DNA of 64,000 nucleotides. Source: an uncultured Prevotellaceae bacterium (GTDB taxonomy: Bacteria > Bacteroidota > Bacteroidia > Bacteroidales > Bacteroidaceae). Below, one piece after another: positions 32,641-41,604 of the stretch. Below the pieces are notes generated by a model. The model saw nothing but the letters and a program-made list of their open reading frames with translations, was not told the origin of the DNA and made no database searches. The position numbers and the translations under genes are program-made. Within the stretch, counting starts at the first letter, position 1, and each line of letters starts with the position of its first letter. The stretch spans positions 1-64,000 of the forward strand of contig CADASP010000009.1 of the NCBI GenBank assembly GCA_902790625.1, read 5' to 3'.

Positions 32641-35187
32641 CTACTGCTTGATGTGTTTCTTCTTGTGGGGGCTGACATATACGCCCTTACGAAGCGATTG
32701 GACATTCACCCGACGCCCCTGCATGTCAAAATACCATTGACCGTCGGGGCCTTCCACGCCAGCATGATGCGATGTGACGCCGCTGGTGACGTATTCCTCG
32801 ATGGTGCCAAACTCACACCATCCAGGTGCGGCTTCGTAGTAACTCTTGCTACCCTGAGGCACGCGCAGCGTGCACTCCTTTAGGAGAGTGGCATCGCCGA
32901 AGGGGTGGCTGTCGTCGCCATATTCATCCTTGAGGTCGATAGGAGTGGCATTAGCCACCTGCATCACGTAGGGCGGGTTCGAGGCGAAGGCTTCGTGGCC
33001 CAGACTAATGAGGCTCGCGGGCAGCTCAATCTCGGTCAGAGCGCACTCACTGAACGCATACATGCCGATGCTGCGCACGCCCTCAGGGATAGCGACATGC
33101 TGCAACGACGCGTCGTAGCGGCAGAGGCCTTCAGGAATGTCGGTGAGCCAGCTGGGCAGCACGACGCCCTTCATTTGCGGGCATTCGCTGAGGGCATAGC
33201 CGGCAACGTTGGTGACCTGAAAACCTGCCACCTCGTCGGGGATGACAAAGGTGCCTTCAAAAGAAAATGGGATGGCGGTTTCACCATTGATGCCTAATAT
33301 CAGGGTCTGAGGTGTTGCGTCGGTGAAGCAGAACTTGGTCGGCGCGCCACTGATATTGGCATAGAAGTAATCAACATCCCACTTGGCAAATCGGCTCCAG
33401 AGGCTATCGGTGAGCCAGTCGGCCAAATACACACCATTGGCTGCAATAAAGGTGTTTTGGAAATGCCACTCGCAGAACGCATCGTCGGCACAGACAGGCT
33501 GGCGTTTCAGGCCATGCACATCCAAGGTATCAATATGACTGTCGTGGAAGGCTCCGCTACCTATCTCCCTCAACATGTAGGGCAGGGTCAGCCGGCCTAT
33601 TGTCACACCCTTGAATGCGTTGGGAGCGATGGTGGTCACTGCATAGCCTGCGACGGCGTCGGGAATGGTGAATGCTTTCAGCGTACCCTCAAGGCAGGGA
33701 TGGACGCCATCGCCCATCGTCAGACAGTTTTCGTCGGTCTTCACAAACGTGATGTCGTGCCCGCAAATATTCCGTGTGAAGGTGCCGCTCAGTGGCTGCT
33801 GATAGTGGTAAGCCGCCATAGCGTCGAAATGGCTGCCGCAACTCTCGACCAGCGCACGCAGGAGTTGCTCGCGACTGCTGTAGTCGCGGCACATCAGCAG
33901 GCGCGATATAGCCCCAGCTACCAGTGGCGTGGCAAACGAGGTTCCTTCCGAGAAGAAATAGTCGCCACCTACTTGTGCCACAAGCATGTTGGCACCAGGG
34001 GCACGCAACTCATAATTGAAGCCCGAGCCGTTGTCGGAATAGTAGCTGCCGTCGCGATCATGATTACTGAAAATGGCGAGGGCACCGTCCTCATTTGTGG
34101 CCATGACGCCAATAATGCCGGGATAACATGCTGGGAAATGGGGATTCTCTGCAATGTCGGCGAACGAGTTTCCCGCTCCCGCTACTACGATGGCGTTCTC
34201 CATCGCCAAGGCGAACACGTCCTGCATCGCTTTGTTCTCCCGGAAATCGTAAAAGACGAAACTACACGAGAGGATGTCGGCACCTTGGGCTACGGCATAA
34301 TCCACTGCTCGGATAATTGACACATCGTCATAGCCTTTGGCGATGGGCAGGAGCAGTGCCAAAGGGTTGGCCCCCACCATGCCGCCATTGCCTCCCACGG
34401 CAGCGACGACGCTGGCACATGACGTGCCGTGGCCCTCATAGTCGTAGACGATGTTTGTTTCATTTTCAGCATTCCAACCCGGCAACAGGTTGTCTCTCAG
34501 GTCGACGTGCAAGGTGTCCACACCCGTGTCGATGACCGCAACAACGGGGCGTCGCTCGTGAATGATGGGCTGCTCCCACAACTCGGGCATACGAATGGCC
34601 GCCAGATACCACTGGTCGGCGAGATAGGGGTCGGTCGCAGCATAGTCGATGCCATCGGCCGAGGCGCGGCGCTGTGGCGTAGTGGCGGGGGTTCCGGCGT
34701 CTACTGCGTTCTCATGTCTGTGGATATAGTTGGGCTGGGCATACACCACATCTTCTAAGTCCTGAAGCCGTTCCACGGCCTCTGCCACTGAGGTCATCGC
34801 AGTGTCAATCTTCATCACATACAGCTGCGACAAGTCTATCGGGTTGCGTGGCGTCTGCCAGGCTGGCACCAACGGTTCACCCTGCACCCTGCTCCTTGCT
34901 TCACTTTGGCTGGTAAGAGGCATCAGCAGGCGGGCTTCTTCGGCTCCGATGCCTTGAAGCACGTCATTCATGGCGGAATGTGTAGGCGCAACCAGTCGGC
35001 TGCCGTCTGCCACTGTCATGACATCATTCTTGAATCTGACAATGACTTCGTCCTTCACATAGTCTCTATCATTAGACTGTCTCCCCGTCTCCTGCGCCTG
35101 CATCCTTGCACCCACCGTGAGCAGGAATGTGGCCATCAGCAGGCTTGCCATGCGGCTCCTCTGCAACTTTACAATCGTCGTTCTCAT
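32641..35187 (-). CDS. Secreted subtilisin-like (S8) serine peptidase with LRR_5 repeats
   Basis: An 848-residue secreted protein. After a signal peptide (ASLLMATFLLTVGARMQAQ) comes a prodomain-like region. The S8 catalytic domain follows with Asp220 in AVIDTGVD, His253 in GHGTSCAS, Asn340 in GAGNS and Ser417 in GTSFATP, so the triad and oxyanion residue are intact. From about residue 500 there are BspA-type LRR_5 repeats (GVTIGRLTLPYMLREIGSGA, LQHVAIPEGVRSIGMYAFSE). The end (YFDMQGRRVNVQSLRKGVYV, then a basic tail) resembles the local secretion tails. A predicted -7 box lies at 35356-35363, giving a leader of about 160 bases. Peptidase-plus-LRR fusion is unusual but clear. Confidence 0.88.
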   Translation of the reverse strand: MRTTIVKLQRSRMASLLMATFLLTVGARMQAQETGRQSNDRDYVKDEVIVRFKNDVMTVADGSRLVAPTHSAMNDVLQGIGAEEARLLMPLTSQSEARSRVQGEPLVPAWQTPRNPIDLSQLYVMKIDTAMTSVAEAVERLQDLEDVVYAQPNYIHRHENAVDAGTPATTPQRRASADGIDYAATDPYLADQWYLAAIRMPELWEQPIIHERRPVVAVIDTGVDTLHVDLRDNLLPGWNAENETNIVYDYEGHGTSCASVVAAVGGNGGMVGANPLALLLPIAKGYDDVSIIRAVDYAVAQGADILSCSFVFYDFRENKAMQDVFALAMENAIVVAGAGNSFADIAENPHFPACYPGIIGVMATNEDGALAIFSNHDRDGSYYSDNGSGFNYELRAPGANMLVAQVGGDYFFSEGTSFATPLVAGAISRLLMCRDYSSREQLLRALVESCGSHFDAMAAYHYQQPLSGTFTRNICGHDITFVKTDENCLTMGDGVHPCLEGTLKAFTIPDAVAGYAVTTIAPNAFKGVTIGRLTLPYMLREIGSGAFHDSHIDTLDVHGLKRQPVCADDAFCEWHFQNTFIAANGVYLADWLTDSLWSRFAKWDVDYFYANISGAPTKFCFTDATPQTLILGINGETAIPFSFEGTFVIPDEVAGFQVTNVAGYALSECPQMKGVVLPSWLTDIPEGLCRYDASLQHVAIPEGVRSIGMYAFSECALTEIELPASLISLGHEAFASNPPYVMQVANATPIDLKDEYGDDSHPFGDATLLKECTLRVPQGSKSYYEAAPGWCEFGTIEEYVTSGVTSHHAGVEGPDGQWYFDMQGRRVNVQSLRKGVYVSPHKKKHIKQ

Positions 35188-35588
35188 TTCTTCTCTAACC
35201 TAAACTTCGCTGCGCTTTAGTAATAAGTTCCTGAGCAACACAAAGTTCTTGCTTTAGTACGCGGCAGTGCCGAGCGGCCCAGGTTTTTGCCCATCAACTT
35301 ATTCGCTCACCCCTGCGATGAAATGAAAGATGAGCGTTAATCATCAATGGCAGGGCAAAGGTAAACATAAAATCCGAGAAAACCACTCCTTTCGGAGGAA
35401 TATTTCACACAAGAGCGCTTTTTTCACTGTTTTGGCAACGATTAAATAAGGCGTTGTTTGAAAAACTTCAGACGCAGAAAGCGTCTTTTCAACCGTCGAA
35501 CATTTTATTTGATGTCATGGCACACATAAAACGGCGCAACTTTCTTTTTGCGAAGAAGGCTGCGCCGCTTAAATGTAATTGCAAAGTA
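35188..35588. other. 401-base gap between the S8 peptidase start and the yebC stop
   Basis: It holds a minus-strand leader with TACCTTTG at 35363-35356 (no clear -33 box), a small hairpin with AGACGC and GCGTCT arms at 35470-35486 followed by T residues on the plus strand, and the yebC terminator at 35532-35567. No credible gene is seen. Confidence 0.5.
35532..35567 (-). terminator. Terminator of yebC
   Basis: CGGCGCA (35532-35538) pairs with TGCGCCG (35561-35567), with extra CTTC/GAAG pairing inside. On the minus strand the stem is followed by TTTTA, 22 bases past the yebC stop. Confidence 0.65.
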
Positions 35589-36320
35589 TTATTCTTCGGC
35601 AGGTTTCATGTTGGTGTAGACAGTCTGTACGTCGTCGAAGTCCTCGAGACGCTCCACCATCTTGTCGATGGCCTCGCGCTGCTCGGGCGTGACGTCCTTC
35701 AGGTCGTTGGGGATGCGGGTGAACTCGGCTCCCGTCACCTCAAAGCCTTCGGCCTCCAAGTGCTTCTGGATGGCGCCGAAGCTCGAAGGATCGCCATAGA
35801 TGGTGATTTCGCCCGTCTCCTCGTCCTCGTCAAACTCATCGTCCACGCCATAGTCGATAAGGTCGAGAATCATCTCGTCCATGTCGAGGCCGTCCTTCTT
35901 CTTGAAGGTGAACACAGCCTTGTGGTCGAAGAGGAACGACAGCGAGCCTTGCGTGCCCAGGTTTCCGCTGAACTTGTTGAACACCGAGCGCACGTCGCCC
36001 ACGGTGCGCGTGGTGTTGTCGGTCAACGTCTCCACGAAGATGGCCACGCCATGAGGCCCATATCCCTCATAGCTCACCTCTTTGTAGTCGCTCTGGTCCT
36101 TACCCATGGCATTCTTGATGGCACGCTCAATGTTGTCCTTGGGCATGTTTTCGCGCTTGGCGTTGGCAATGCAGGCACGCAGCGCAGGGTTGTTCTCGGG
36201 CTCCGGTCCGCCAGCCTTCACGGCGATGGCAATCTGCTTGCCAATCTTGGTGAACGTTTTGGCCATGTGGCCCCATCTCTTCAGCTTTGTAGCTTTGCGA
36301 TATTCAAATGCTCTTCCCAT
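35589..36320 (-). CDS. YebC/PmpR-family regulator/translation factor
   Basis: A 243-residue cytoplasmic protein of the TACO1/YebC family. Landmarks are MGRAFEYRKATKLKRWGHMA at the start, RACIANAKRENMPKDNIERA, GYGPHGVAIFVETLTDN, and a C-terminal ferredoxin-like domain. Family members were long called DNA-binding regulators and more recently linked to easing ribosome stalling; which applies here is unknown. The start at 36320 fits the family; the open frame upstream runs through the GAAGAAT repeat. It sits downstream of pheT on the same strand. Confidence 0.9.
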   Translation of the reverse strand: MGRAFEYRKATKLKRWGHMAKTFTKIGKQIAIAVKAGGPEPENNPALRACIANAKRENMPKDNIERAIKNAMGKDQSDYKEVSYEGYGPHGVAIFVETLTDNTTRTVGDVRSVFNKFSGNLGTQGSLSFLFDHKAVFTFKKKDGLDMDEMILDLIDYGVDDEFDEDEETGEITIYGDPSSFGAIQKHLEAEGFEVTGAEFTRIPNDLKDVTPEQREAIDKMVERLEDFDDVQTVYTNMKPAEE

Positions 36321-36330
36321 AATAATTTTT

Positions 36331-36508
36331 AATGAAGAATGAAGAATGAAGAATGAAGAATTTGCTACCGCCTTTCCACAGTCCACACTACATTCATCCC
36401 GTTAATATTACATTTTATTCTAATAATTATCTTGTGCAGTAAGAAGAAATCTATAAGAAAACGAACATGATGACAACCTTAACGGCAGCAAATTCTTCAT
36501 TCTTCATT
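36331..36508. repeat. GAAGAAT tandem repeats as an inverted pair between yebC and pheT
   Basis: AATGAAGAATGAAGAAT units at 36331-36361 end in TTTGCTACCG. Inverted units (AATTCTTCATTCTTCATT, 36491-36508) follow GGCAGCA, so the inner ends also match inversely. The right arm touches the pheT stop and the left arm touches the yebC leader. Confidence 0.65.
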
Positions 36509-36511
36509 GTT

Positions 36512-38959
36512 TTACCGCAGTTCTGCGCTCAGCTGCTTCTTCAGGCTGGCGATGAGCTTCTGCATAATGGCGTCAATCTGCTTGTCGTTCATTGTGCGCT
36601 CATCATCTTGCAGGATGAAATTCACGGCATAGCTCTTCTTGCCGGCGGGCAGGTTCTTTCCCTCGTAGACATCGAATAGTTCAACGCTCTTCAGCAGTTT
36701 TTTCTCGGCTTGGCGAGCCACCTGCTCTATCTGAGCGAACTCCACGGTGGTGTCGACCAGCAACGCCAGGTCGCGGCTCACGGCCGGATGCTTGGGAATG
36801 TCGGTGAAGGTGATTTCGTTCTTCCTGGTGGCCTTCATCAGCTGCGTCCAGTTGAGCTGGGCAAAGAACACGGGCTGCTGCAGGTCGAACTGCTTCAGCA
36901 GCTCCTTACTGAGGATGCCCATCTCCACAAGCGTCTTGCCGCCACGGCTATCCATCTGCAATGCCGAAGCGAACACAGGGTTCTCACTCTTCTTCGTCAC
37001 CGCCATCCCCGACTTCAGTCCGATGCGGCTGAGGATGTTCTGCACGTATGCGGCCAACTCGTAGTAATTGCTGTCCTCATTGGGATGTGCCCACGAGCCT
37101 TCCACGCGCTTGCCCGTCACCCAGAGTGCCAGGAAGTTCTCCTCCTTGTAGGCCTGCATAGGGTTGTCGTCGTTCTTCTTCTCGGGGTCGAAGAAGTAGC
37201 AGTTGCCAAACTCAAAGAACCTCAGGTTCTGCACGCGCCGCTTCACATTATACTCCACACTCTCCAGTCCGCCGTAGAGGAGTGTCTGTCGCATCACGCC
37301 AAGGTCTTGCGACAAGGGGTTCATGATGCGCACCACGCTGGGTTGGTCGCCGTAGTAAGCCGACTTACTCAACGAGTTGTTGAGGATTTCGTTGAAGCCG
37401 GCGCCCACCAGCTGCTCGCTCACCAAGTTCTGCAGTTTGTGCTTGCGGTCTTCCTCGCCCTTGATGACCAGGCTCGACTTCAGCTGTGTGGGTATCTCCA
37501 CATTATTATATCCATATATGCGCAGGATGTCCTCCACCACGTCGCAAGGGCGCTGCACGTCCACCCTGTAGGCGGGCACTTCGAGTGTCAATGCCTCGGT
37601 GGTTTCGCCCAGCACCTTCATCTCTAATGTCTGGCAGATGCTCTTAATGGTGTCGGTGGGTATTTCCTTTCCTATGAGTGATTTCACATAGTCGTAGCGC
37701 AGCTCCACCTGTGGGTTCTCAATGGGGCTGGGGTACTCGTCGCGAATCTGCATCGATATTTTGCCTCCTGCCAGCTCTTTGCAGAGCAGGGCGGCCTGCT
37801 GTAGGGCGTAGATGACGCCATTGGGGTCGATGCCGCGCTCGAAGCGGAACGAGGCGTCGGTGCTGAGGCCGTGGCGGCGAGCCGACTTGCGAATCCACGT
37901 GGGATGGAAGTAGGCACTCTCCAGCACCACGTTCTTTGTTGTTTCATAGGTTCCACTGCCCTTGCCACCGAAGACACCGGCGATGCACATCGGCTCCTCG
38001 GCGTTGCAGATGGCCAGGTCGCGGTCGCTCAGCTTGTGCTCCACGCCGTCAAGGGTAACGAAGGGCGTGCCCTCGGGCATGGTCTTCACCACAATCTTGT
38101 GGCCCTTCACCATGTCGGCATCGAAGCAGTGAAGCGGCTGTCCATAGGCCATCATCACATAGTTGGTGATGTCGACGATGTTGTTGATGGGTCGCAGGCC
38201 AATCACATTCAGCTTTTCCTTCAGCCAGTCGGGGCTTTCCTTCACCTCGCAGTCGGTGATGCTGACACAGGCATAGCGGCGGCATGCCTCGGTGTTCTCG
38301 ATGACGACATCGATGGGCAGGTCGTTGTTGTCGACGGCAAAGCCATCGACCACGGGACGGTGGAGGCGGGTTTCGTAGCCGTTCTGCACCAGCCAGGCAT
38401 AGAAGTCGCGAGCCACGCCCCAGTGCGAGAGTGCATCGGCACGGTTGGCGGTGATGTCCACCTCGATGAGCCAGTCGCTCTCTAAGTGATAGTATTCAGC
38501 AGCCGGTGTTCCCACCACGGCGTCGTCGGGCAGCACGATGATGCCGGCATGGCTTGTACCGATGCCGATCTCGTCTTCTGCACAAATCATGCCGCACGAC
38601 TCCACGCCACGCAGTTTCGATTTCTTTATCTGAAATTCCTTGTCGCCGTCGTAGAGCACGCAGCCCAAGTCGGCCACAATCACCTTCTGCCCTGCAGCCA
38701 CATTGGGCGCACCGCACACAATCTGCGACGGCTCTTGCCGTCCCAGGTCTACGGTCGTCACATGCAGATGGTCGCTGTTGGGATGAAGTTCGCAGGTGAG
38801 CACCTGCCCCACATAGAGTCCTTTCAGGCCGCCGCGAATGGACTGCACTTCCTCGAGGGCATCCACTTCAAGGCCTGTAGAAGTGAGTGCGTCGCACACC
38901 TGCTGCGGTGTCAGGTCGAAATCGACGTACTCTTTCAGCCATTTATAAGAAATATTCAT
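36512..38959 (-). CDS. pheT: Phenylalanine-tRNA ligase beta subunit PheT
   Basis: An 815-residue protein, the standard length. It has an EMAP-like tRNA-binding domain near residues 40-150 (LKGLYVGQVLTCELHPNSDH, VCGAPNVAAGQKVIVADLG), B3/B4 editing-site region (VDITNYVMMAYGQPLHCFDA), the B5 domain, a degenerate catalytic core (FRFERGIDPNGVIYALQQAA) and a C-terminal FDX-ACB anticodon-binding domain (FTDIPKHPAVSRDLALLVD). The alpha subunit gene is not in this window. Transcription probably begins at the inverted promoter repeat at 39022-39053. Confidence 0.97.
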   Translation of the reverse strand: MNISYKWLKEYVDFDLTPQQVCDALTSTGLEVDALEEVQSIRGGLKGLYVGQVLTCELHPNSDHLHVTTVDLGRQEPSQIVCGAPNVAAGQKVIVADLGCVLYDGDKEFQIKKSKLRGVESCGMICAEDEIGIGTSHAGIIVLPDDAVVGTPAAEYYHLESDWLIEVDITANRADALSHWGVARDFYAWLVQNGYETRLHRPVVDGFAVDNNDLPIDVVIENTEACRRYACVSITDCEVKESPDWLKEKLNVIGLRPINNIVDITNYVMMAYGQPLHCFDADMVKGHKIVVKTMPEGTPFVTLDGVEHKLSDRDLAICNAEEPMCIAGVFGGKGSGTYETTKNVVLESAYFHPTWIRKSARRHGLSTDASFRFERGIDPNGVIYALQQAALLCKELAGGKISMQIRDEYPSPIENPQVELRYDYVKSLIGKEIPTDTIKSICQTLEMKVLGETTEALTLEVPAYRVDVQRPCDVVEDILRIYGYNNVEIPTQLKSSLVIKGEEDRKHKLQNLVSEQLVGAGFNEILNNSLSKSAYYGDQPSVVRIMNPLSQDLGVMRQTLLYGGLESVEYNVKRRVQNLRFFEFGNCYFFDPEKKNDDNPMQAYKEENFLALWVTGKRVEGSWAHPNEDSNYYELAAYVQNILSRIGLKSGMAVTKKSENPVFASALQMDSRGGKTLVEMGILSKELLKQFDLQQPVFFAQLNWTQLMKATRKNEITFTDIPKHPAVSRDLALLVDTTVEFAQIEQVARQAEKKLLKSVELFDVYEGKNLPAGKKSYAVNFILQDDERTMNDKQIDAIMQKLIASLKKQLSAELR

Positions 38960-39021
38960 CTTTATTATTTAAGAATGATGGATTGCGAATCATGCTTTTG
39001 CACTTTCGCGCATTTTGGCTG

Positions 39022-39053
39022 CAAAGGTACGAATAAACGAGCGAAAAGCAAAA
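39022..39053 (-). promoter_or_regulatory. pheT promoter within the repeat
   Basis: On the minus strand TTTTG (39053-39049), a 19-base spacer, then TACCTTTG (39029-39022), about 60 bases before the ATG. Confidence 0.65.
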
Positions 39054-39070
39054 GAATTTCGCGTTTTTCT

Positions 39071-39101
39071 TTTGGTTTTCGCTCGTTTATTCGTACCTTT
39101 G
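39071..39101 (+). promoter_or_regulatory. dapA-directed promoter within the repeat
   Basis: TTTG (39071-39074), a 19-base spacer, TACCTTTG (39094-39101). A second TACCTTTG at 39178-39185, with a weaker -33, lies closer to the ATG at 39209, so two start sites are possible. Confidence 0.6.
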
Positions 39102-39208
39102 GCTTCGCCGAAAGTACTCCCGCTCGAAAAAATGAAAGAAAAATTTGATTTTCTTTCATTTTTCGCTCACTTATTCGTACCTTTGCACGCAAATTAGACG
39201 AACATTTT

Positions 39209-40096
39209 ATGGTTTATAATATTTTCAAGGGGCTTGGCATCGCCTTGGTGACCCCATTCAAGCAAGACGGCAGCGTTGATTACGACGCATTGTTACGGCT
39301 GGTGGATTATCAGTTGGAGAATGGAGCCGACTTCTTTTGCATCCTGGCCACTACAGGCGAAACGCCCACGCTGACAGCCGCAGAAAAACTTCGCATCAAG
39401 AATTTGGTGGTTGACAAGGTACAAGCCCGCGTCCCCATCCTGATGGGTTGCGGAGGCTACAACACAGCCGCCGTGATGGACGAGCTGAGGAATGGCGACT
39501 TCAAGGGCATCGACGGCGTGCTGAGCGTTTGTCCCTATTATAACAAACCATCGCAAGAGGGTCTCTACCAGCACTTCAAGGCCATCGCCTCTGCCACATC
39601 GCTGCCCGTGGTGCTCTACAACGTTCCGGGCCGAACGGGTGTGAACATGAAAGCCGAGACCACCGTGCGCCTGGCTCGCGACTGCTACAACATCGTAGCC
39701 ATCAAGGAGGCCAGCGGCAACTTGGAACAAGTGGATGAAATCATCAAAAACAAGCCCCGCGACTTCGATGTCATCTCGGGCGACGACGCCCTCACCTTCC
39801 CCATGGTGTCGTGCGGTGCCGTGGGTGTCATCTCGGTCATCGGAAATGCCCTGCCGCGTGAGTTCTCGAAGATGATACGTCTGCAGATGCGTGGCGAATA
39901 CGAGCCTGCCCGCATCATCCACCACCGCTTCACCGACCTCTTCTCGCTGCTCTTCGTCGATGGCAATCCCGCTGGCGTAAAGGCCATGCTCCACGAGATG
40001 GGCTTCATTGAGAACGTGCTGCGCCTGCCCCTGGTGCCCACGCGCATCAGCACGTTGCAGCGCATGAGCGAAATCATGAAGGAGCTGAAGATTTAG
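39209..40096 (+). CDS. dapA: 4-hydroxy-tetrahydrodipicolinate synthase DapA
   Basis: A 295-residue class I aldolase that condenses pyruvate with aspartate semialdehyde in lysine and diaminopimelate synthesis. The Schiff-base lysine is Lys166 in VAIKEASGN and the proton-relay tyrosine is Tyr137 in LYNVPGRTG. The substrate-binding TTGETPTL segment is near residue 48. Length and motifs are standard. It is monocistronic, driven from the promoter repeats, and faces the PP2C gene across a perfect palindrome. Confidence 0.96.
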   Translation: MVYNIFKGLGIALVTPFKQDGSVDYDALLRLVDYQLENGADFFCILATTGETPTLTAAEKLRIKNLVVDKVQARVPILMGCGGYNTAAVMDELRNGDFKGIDGVLSVCPYYNKPSQEGLYQHFKAIASATSLPVVLYNVPGRTGVNMKAETTVRLARDCYNIVAIKEASGNLEQVDEIIKNKPRDFDVISGDDALTFPMVSCGAVGVISVIGNALPREFSKMIRLQMRGEYEPARIIHHRFTDLFSLLFVDGNPAGVKAMLHEMGFIENVLRLPLVPTRISTLQRMSEIMKELKI

Positions 40097-40130
40097 TTCT
40101 GCACATTTTTTTGTCACTCTTTTCCCCTCG

Positions 40131-40210
40131 GTAGGGACAGAGCTTGTCTCTGTCCGCAACCGTATGAAGTAACTGCTGTTGTTGCGGACAGAGACAAGCT
40201 CTGTCCCTAC
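40131..40210. repeat. Perfect 30-bp inverted repeat (80 bp in total) between dapA and the phosphatase
   Basis: The arm at 40131-40160 begins GTAGGGACAGAGCTTG and is mirrored without mismatch at 40181-40210, with a 20-base loop. Each arm contains its own smaller stem (GGACAGAG ... CTCTGTCC). It lies between converging genes and may serve as a two-way terminator or be a REP-like mobile element. Confidence 0.8.
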
Positions 40211-40246
40211 GAACGGATGGGAAACGTGCGCAAAAAACCGAAAAGC

Positions 40247-41194
40247 CTATAGCCTCTTCAACCACTCTACAAACTTATTGCCCAGAGCTTTGCGGGAACG
40301 AGAGTGGGGTTCGTCAGCGGGAGGGATGGGCTTGATTCTCCATGCCTGATGCTTGTAATCATCGTTCAGGGCTTTGTTCTTCCGGCATGCCTCCGCTTCA
40401 TCGTCAACCAGCAGTTTGTCGCCCGACTCATGCTCCACATCCTTAATCTCTATCAGATAGGCCGAATGGTTGTCGCTGTTTGATGCCGTGCGGCGCAACA
40501 ACTCGGCGGCCGCCTCCTCGCATGAACTACTCTCGCGTAGCAGCTGCAGCAGCTCCTCGTCGTCCATACGCTCCAGCATGCCGTCGCTGCAAAGGTAGAA
40601 GTAGTCCCCTACCCTCACGTCGGCAATATGCACCAGCGTGGCCTCTGTACGATGCTTTTGCAGAGGCAGCATCACCTTCATGATGATGTTTCTGCGGGGC
40701 GATGTGGCCATCTCGTAATAACTCAGCTCGCCATTCTCGTAAAGGATCTGCACCAACGAGTCGTCGCGCGAACGATAGCGCACGGGCTGGTCGGCATCCG
40801 AAGGCCGCAGGTGGTAGATGCGGCTGTCGCCGATGTGGGCCGCCAGACACCCTTGTCTGCCGAAAGAAAGGAAGGTCATCGTGGTGCCCATCTTCCCCTC
40901 TTGCCATGTGTCGGCTTGGTCGAGCGCATCGTAAGCACAGGCAAGAACCTGCTTGAAATGCTCGTCGCTCATCTGCTCCTTGCTGTCCATCATCGCCTCG
41001 GCGGCAGCACTCAACCCTTGGGTCACGGCAACACTCGCCACCTCGCCATGCTCATGCCCCCCCATGCCATCGCACACGATGAACACTCGACTGCCAACAG
41101 CGGCAGCACCCGCAACAGGATAAATGGTGTCCTCCTGTTGCTGGCGCGAGCCTATCTCATATATGGCTTGTGGCAGGTGCAAACTTATCTTCAT
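40247..41194 (-). CDS. PP2C-family serine/threonine phosphatase
   Basis: A 315-residue soluble metal-dependent phosphatase. The conserved motifs are in order: RQQQEDTIYP, FIVCDGMGGHEHGEVAS (first metal-binding aspartate), GTTMTFLSF, AAHIGDSRIYHLR, YLCSDGMLERMDDEE (second metal aspartate) and SNSDNHSAYLIEI (final Asp-Asn). There is no membrane helix. The C-terminal 60 residues are charged and outside the domain. A partner kinase or substrate is not evident nearby. Confidence 0.9.
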   Translation of the reverse strand: MKISLHLPQAIYEIGSRQQQEDTIYPVAGAAAVGSRVFIVCDGMGGHEHGEVASVAVTQGLSAAAEAMMDSKEQMSDEHFKQVLACAYDALDQADTWQEGKMGTTMTFLSFGRQGCLAAHIGDSRIYHLRPSDADQPVRYRSRDDSLVQILYENGELSYYEMATSPRRNIIMKVMLPLQKHRTEATLVHIADVRVGDYFYLCSDGMLERMDDEELLQLLRESSSCEEAAAELLRRTASNSDNHSAYLIEIKDVEHESGDKLLVDDEAEACRKNKALNDDYKHQAWRIKPIPPADEPHSRSRKALGNKFVEWLKRL

Positions 41195-41604
41195 CTCACG
41201 TTTCTTACAATAGTTTTGTAATTATATGCTTTTAGCCCTCAATTGTATATGGTAATCCAAAAGTTTACCACTTTCCAATTTCTGGCAAAATTACATTTAA
41301 TCCAGCAAACTACAAAATAAAATCAACAAAAACATGTTTATCTGCTATTAAATTTCCTTTTTTTCCTTCAGTCTGTATGATTTCTCCGTTCATGTTTATG
41401 AGATATGCTTTGTGTGTTTTTGTGTCACAATTTTACTTTATATTTAATCCCGCCATCAGGTTAAAATAATGTGTCTCCACCATAATGCGAATGGCCGCGA
41501 ATGAATCGTGAATAAGTTATGCACTGCATTCACAAAACATTCGCGGCCATTAGCGTATTTGCAGCCTCCCTTGTGGCGGTCTGTAGTCCTCTCTCACGCC
41601 TCAG
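41195..41604. other. 410-base gap between the phosphatase and the small-peptide gene
   Basis: An A/T-rich stretch (41195-41455) where I see no gene or clear promoter, then the large inverted repeat at 41457-41555 and 50 further bases before the small peptide stop. Confidence 0.5.
41457..41555. repeat. Inverted repeat with a CAGGTTAAAATAATGTG end (second copy)
   Basis: AATGGCCGCGAATG (41490-41503) is mirrored exactly at 41538-41551, and the flanking and inner bases also pair imperfectly. The leading word is shared with 18050-18070, although the arms differ in sequence. It lies just past the end of the secreted-protein operon and may act as its terminator. Confidence 0.6.

Larger units (their letters stand above)
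39022..39190. repeat. Promoter-bearing repeats in divergent orientation between pheT and dapA
   Basis: One copy points left towards pheT (-7 box at 39029-39022, TTTTG 19 bases upstream at 39053-39049) and two point right towards dapA (-7 boxes at 39094-39101 and 39178-39185). The unit and the linker (GCCGAAAGTACTCCCGCTCG) match the array at 2548-2760. Confidence 0.8.
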
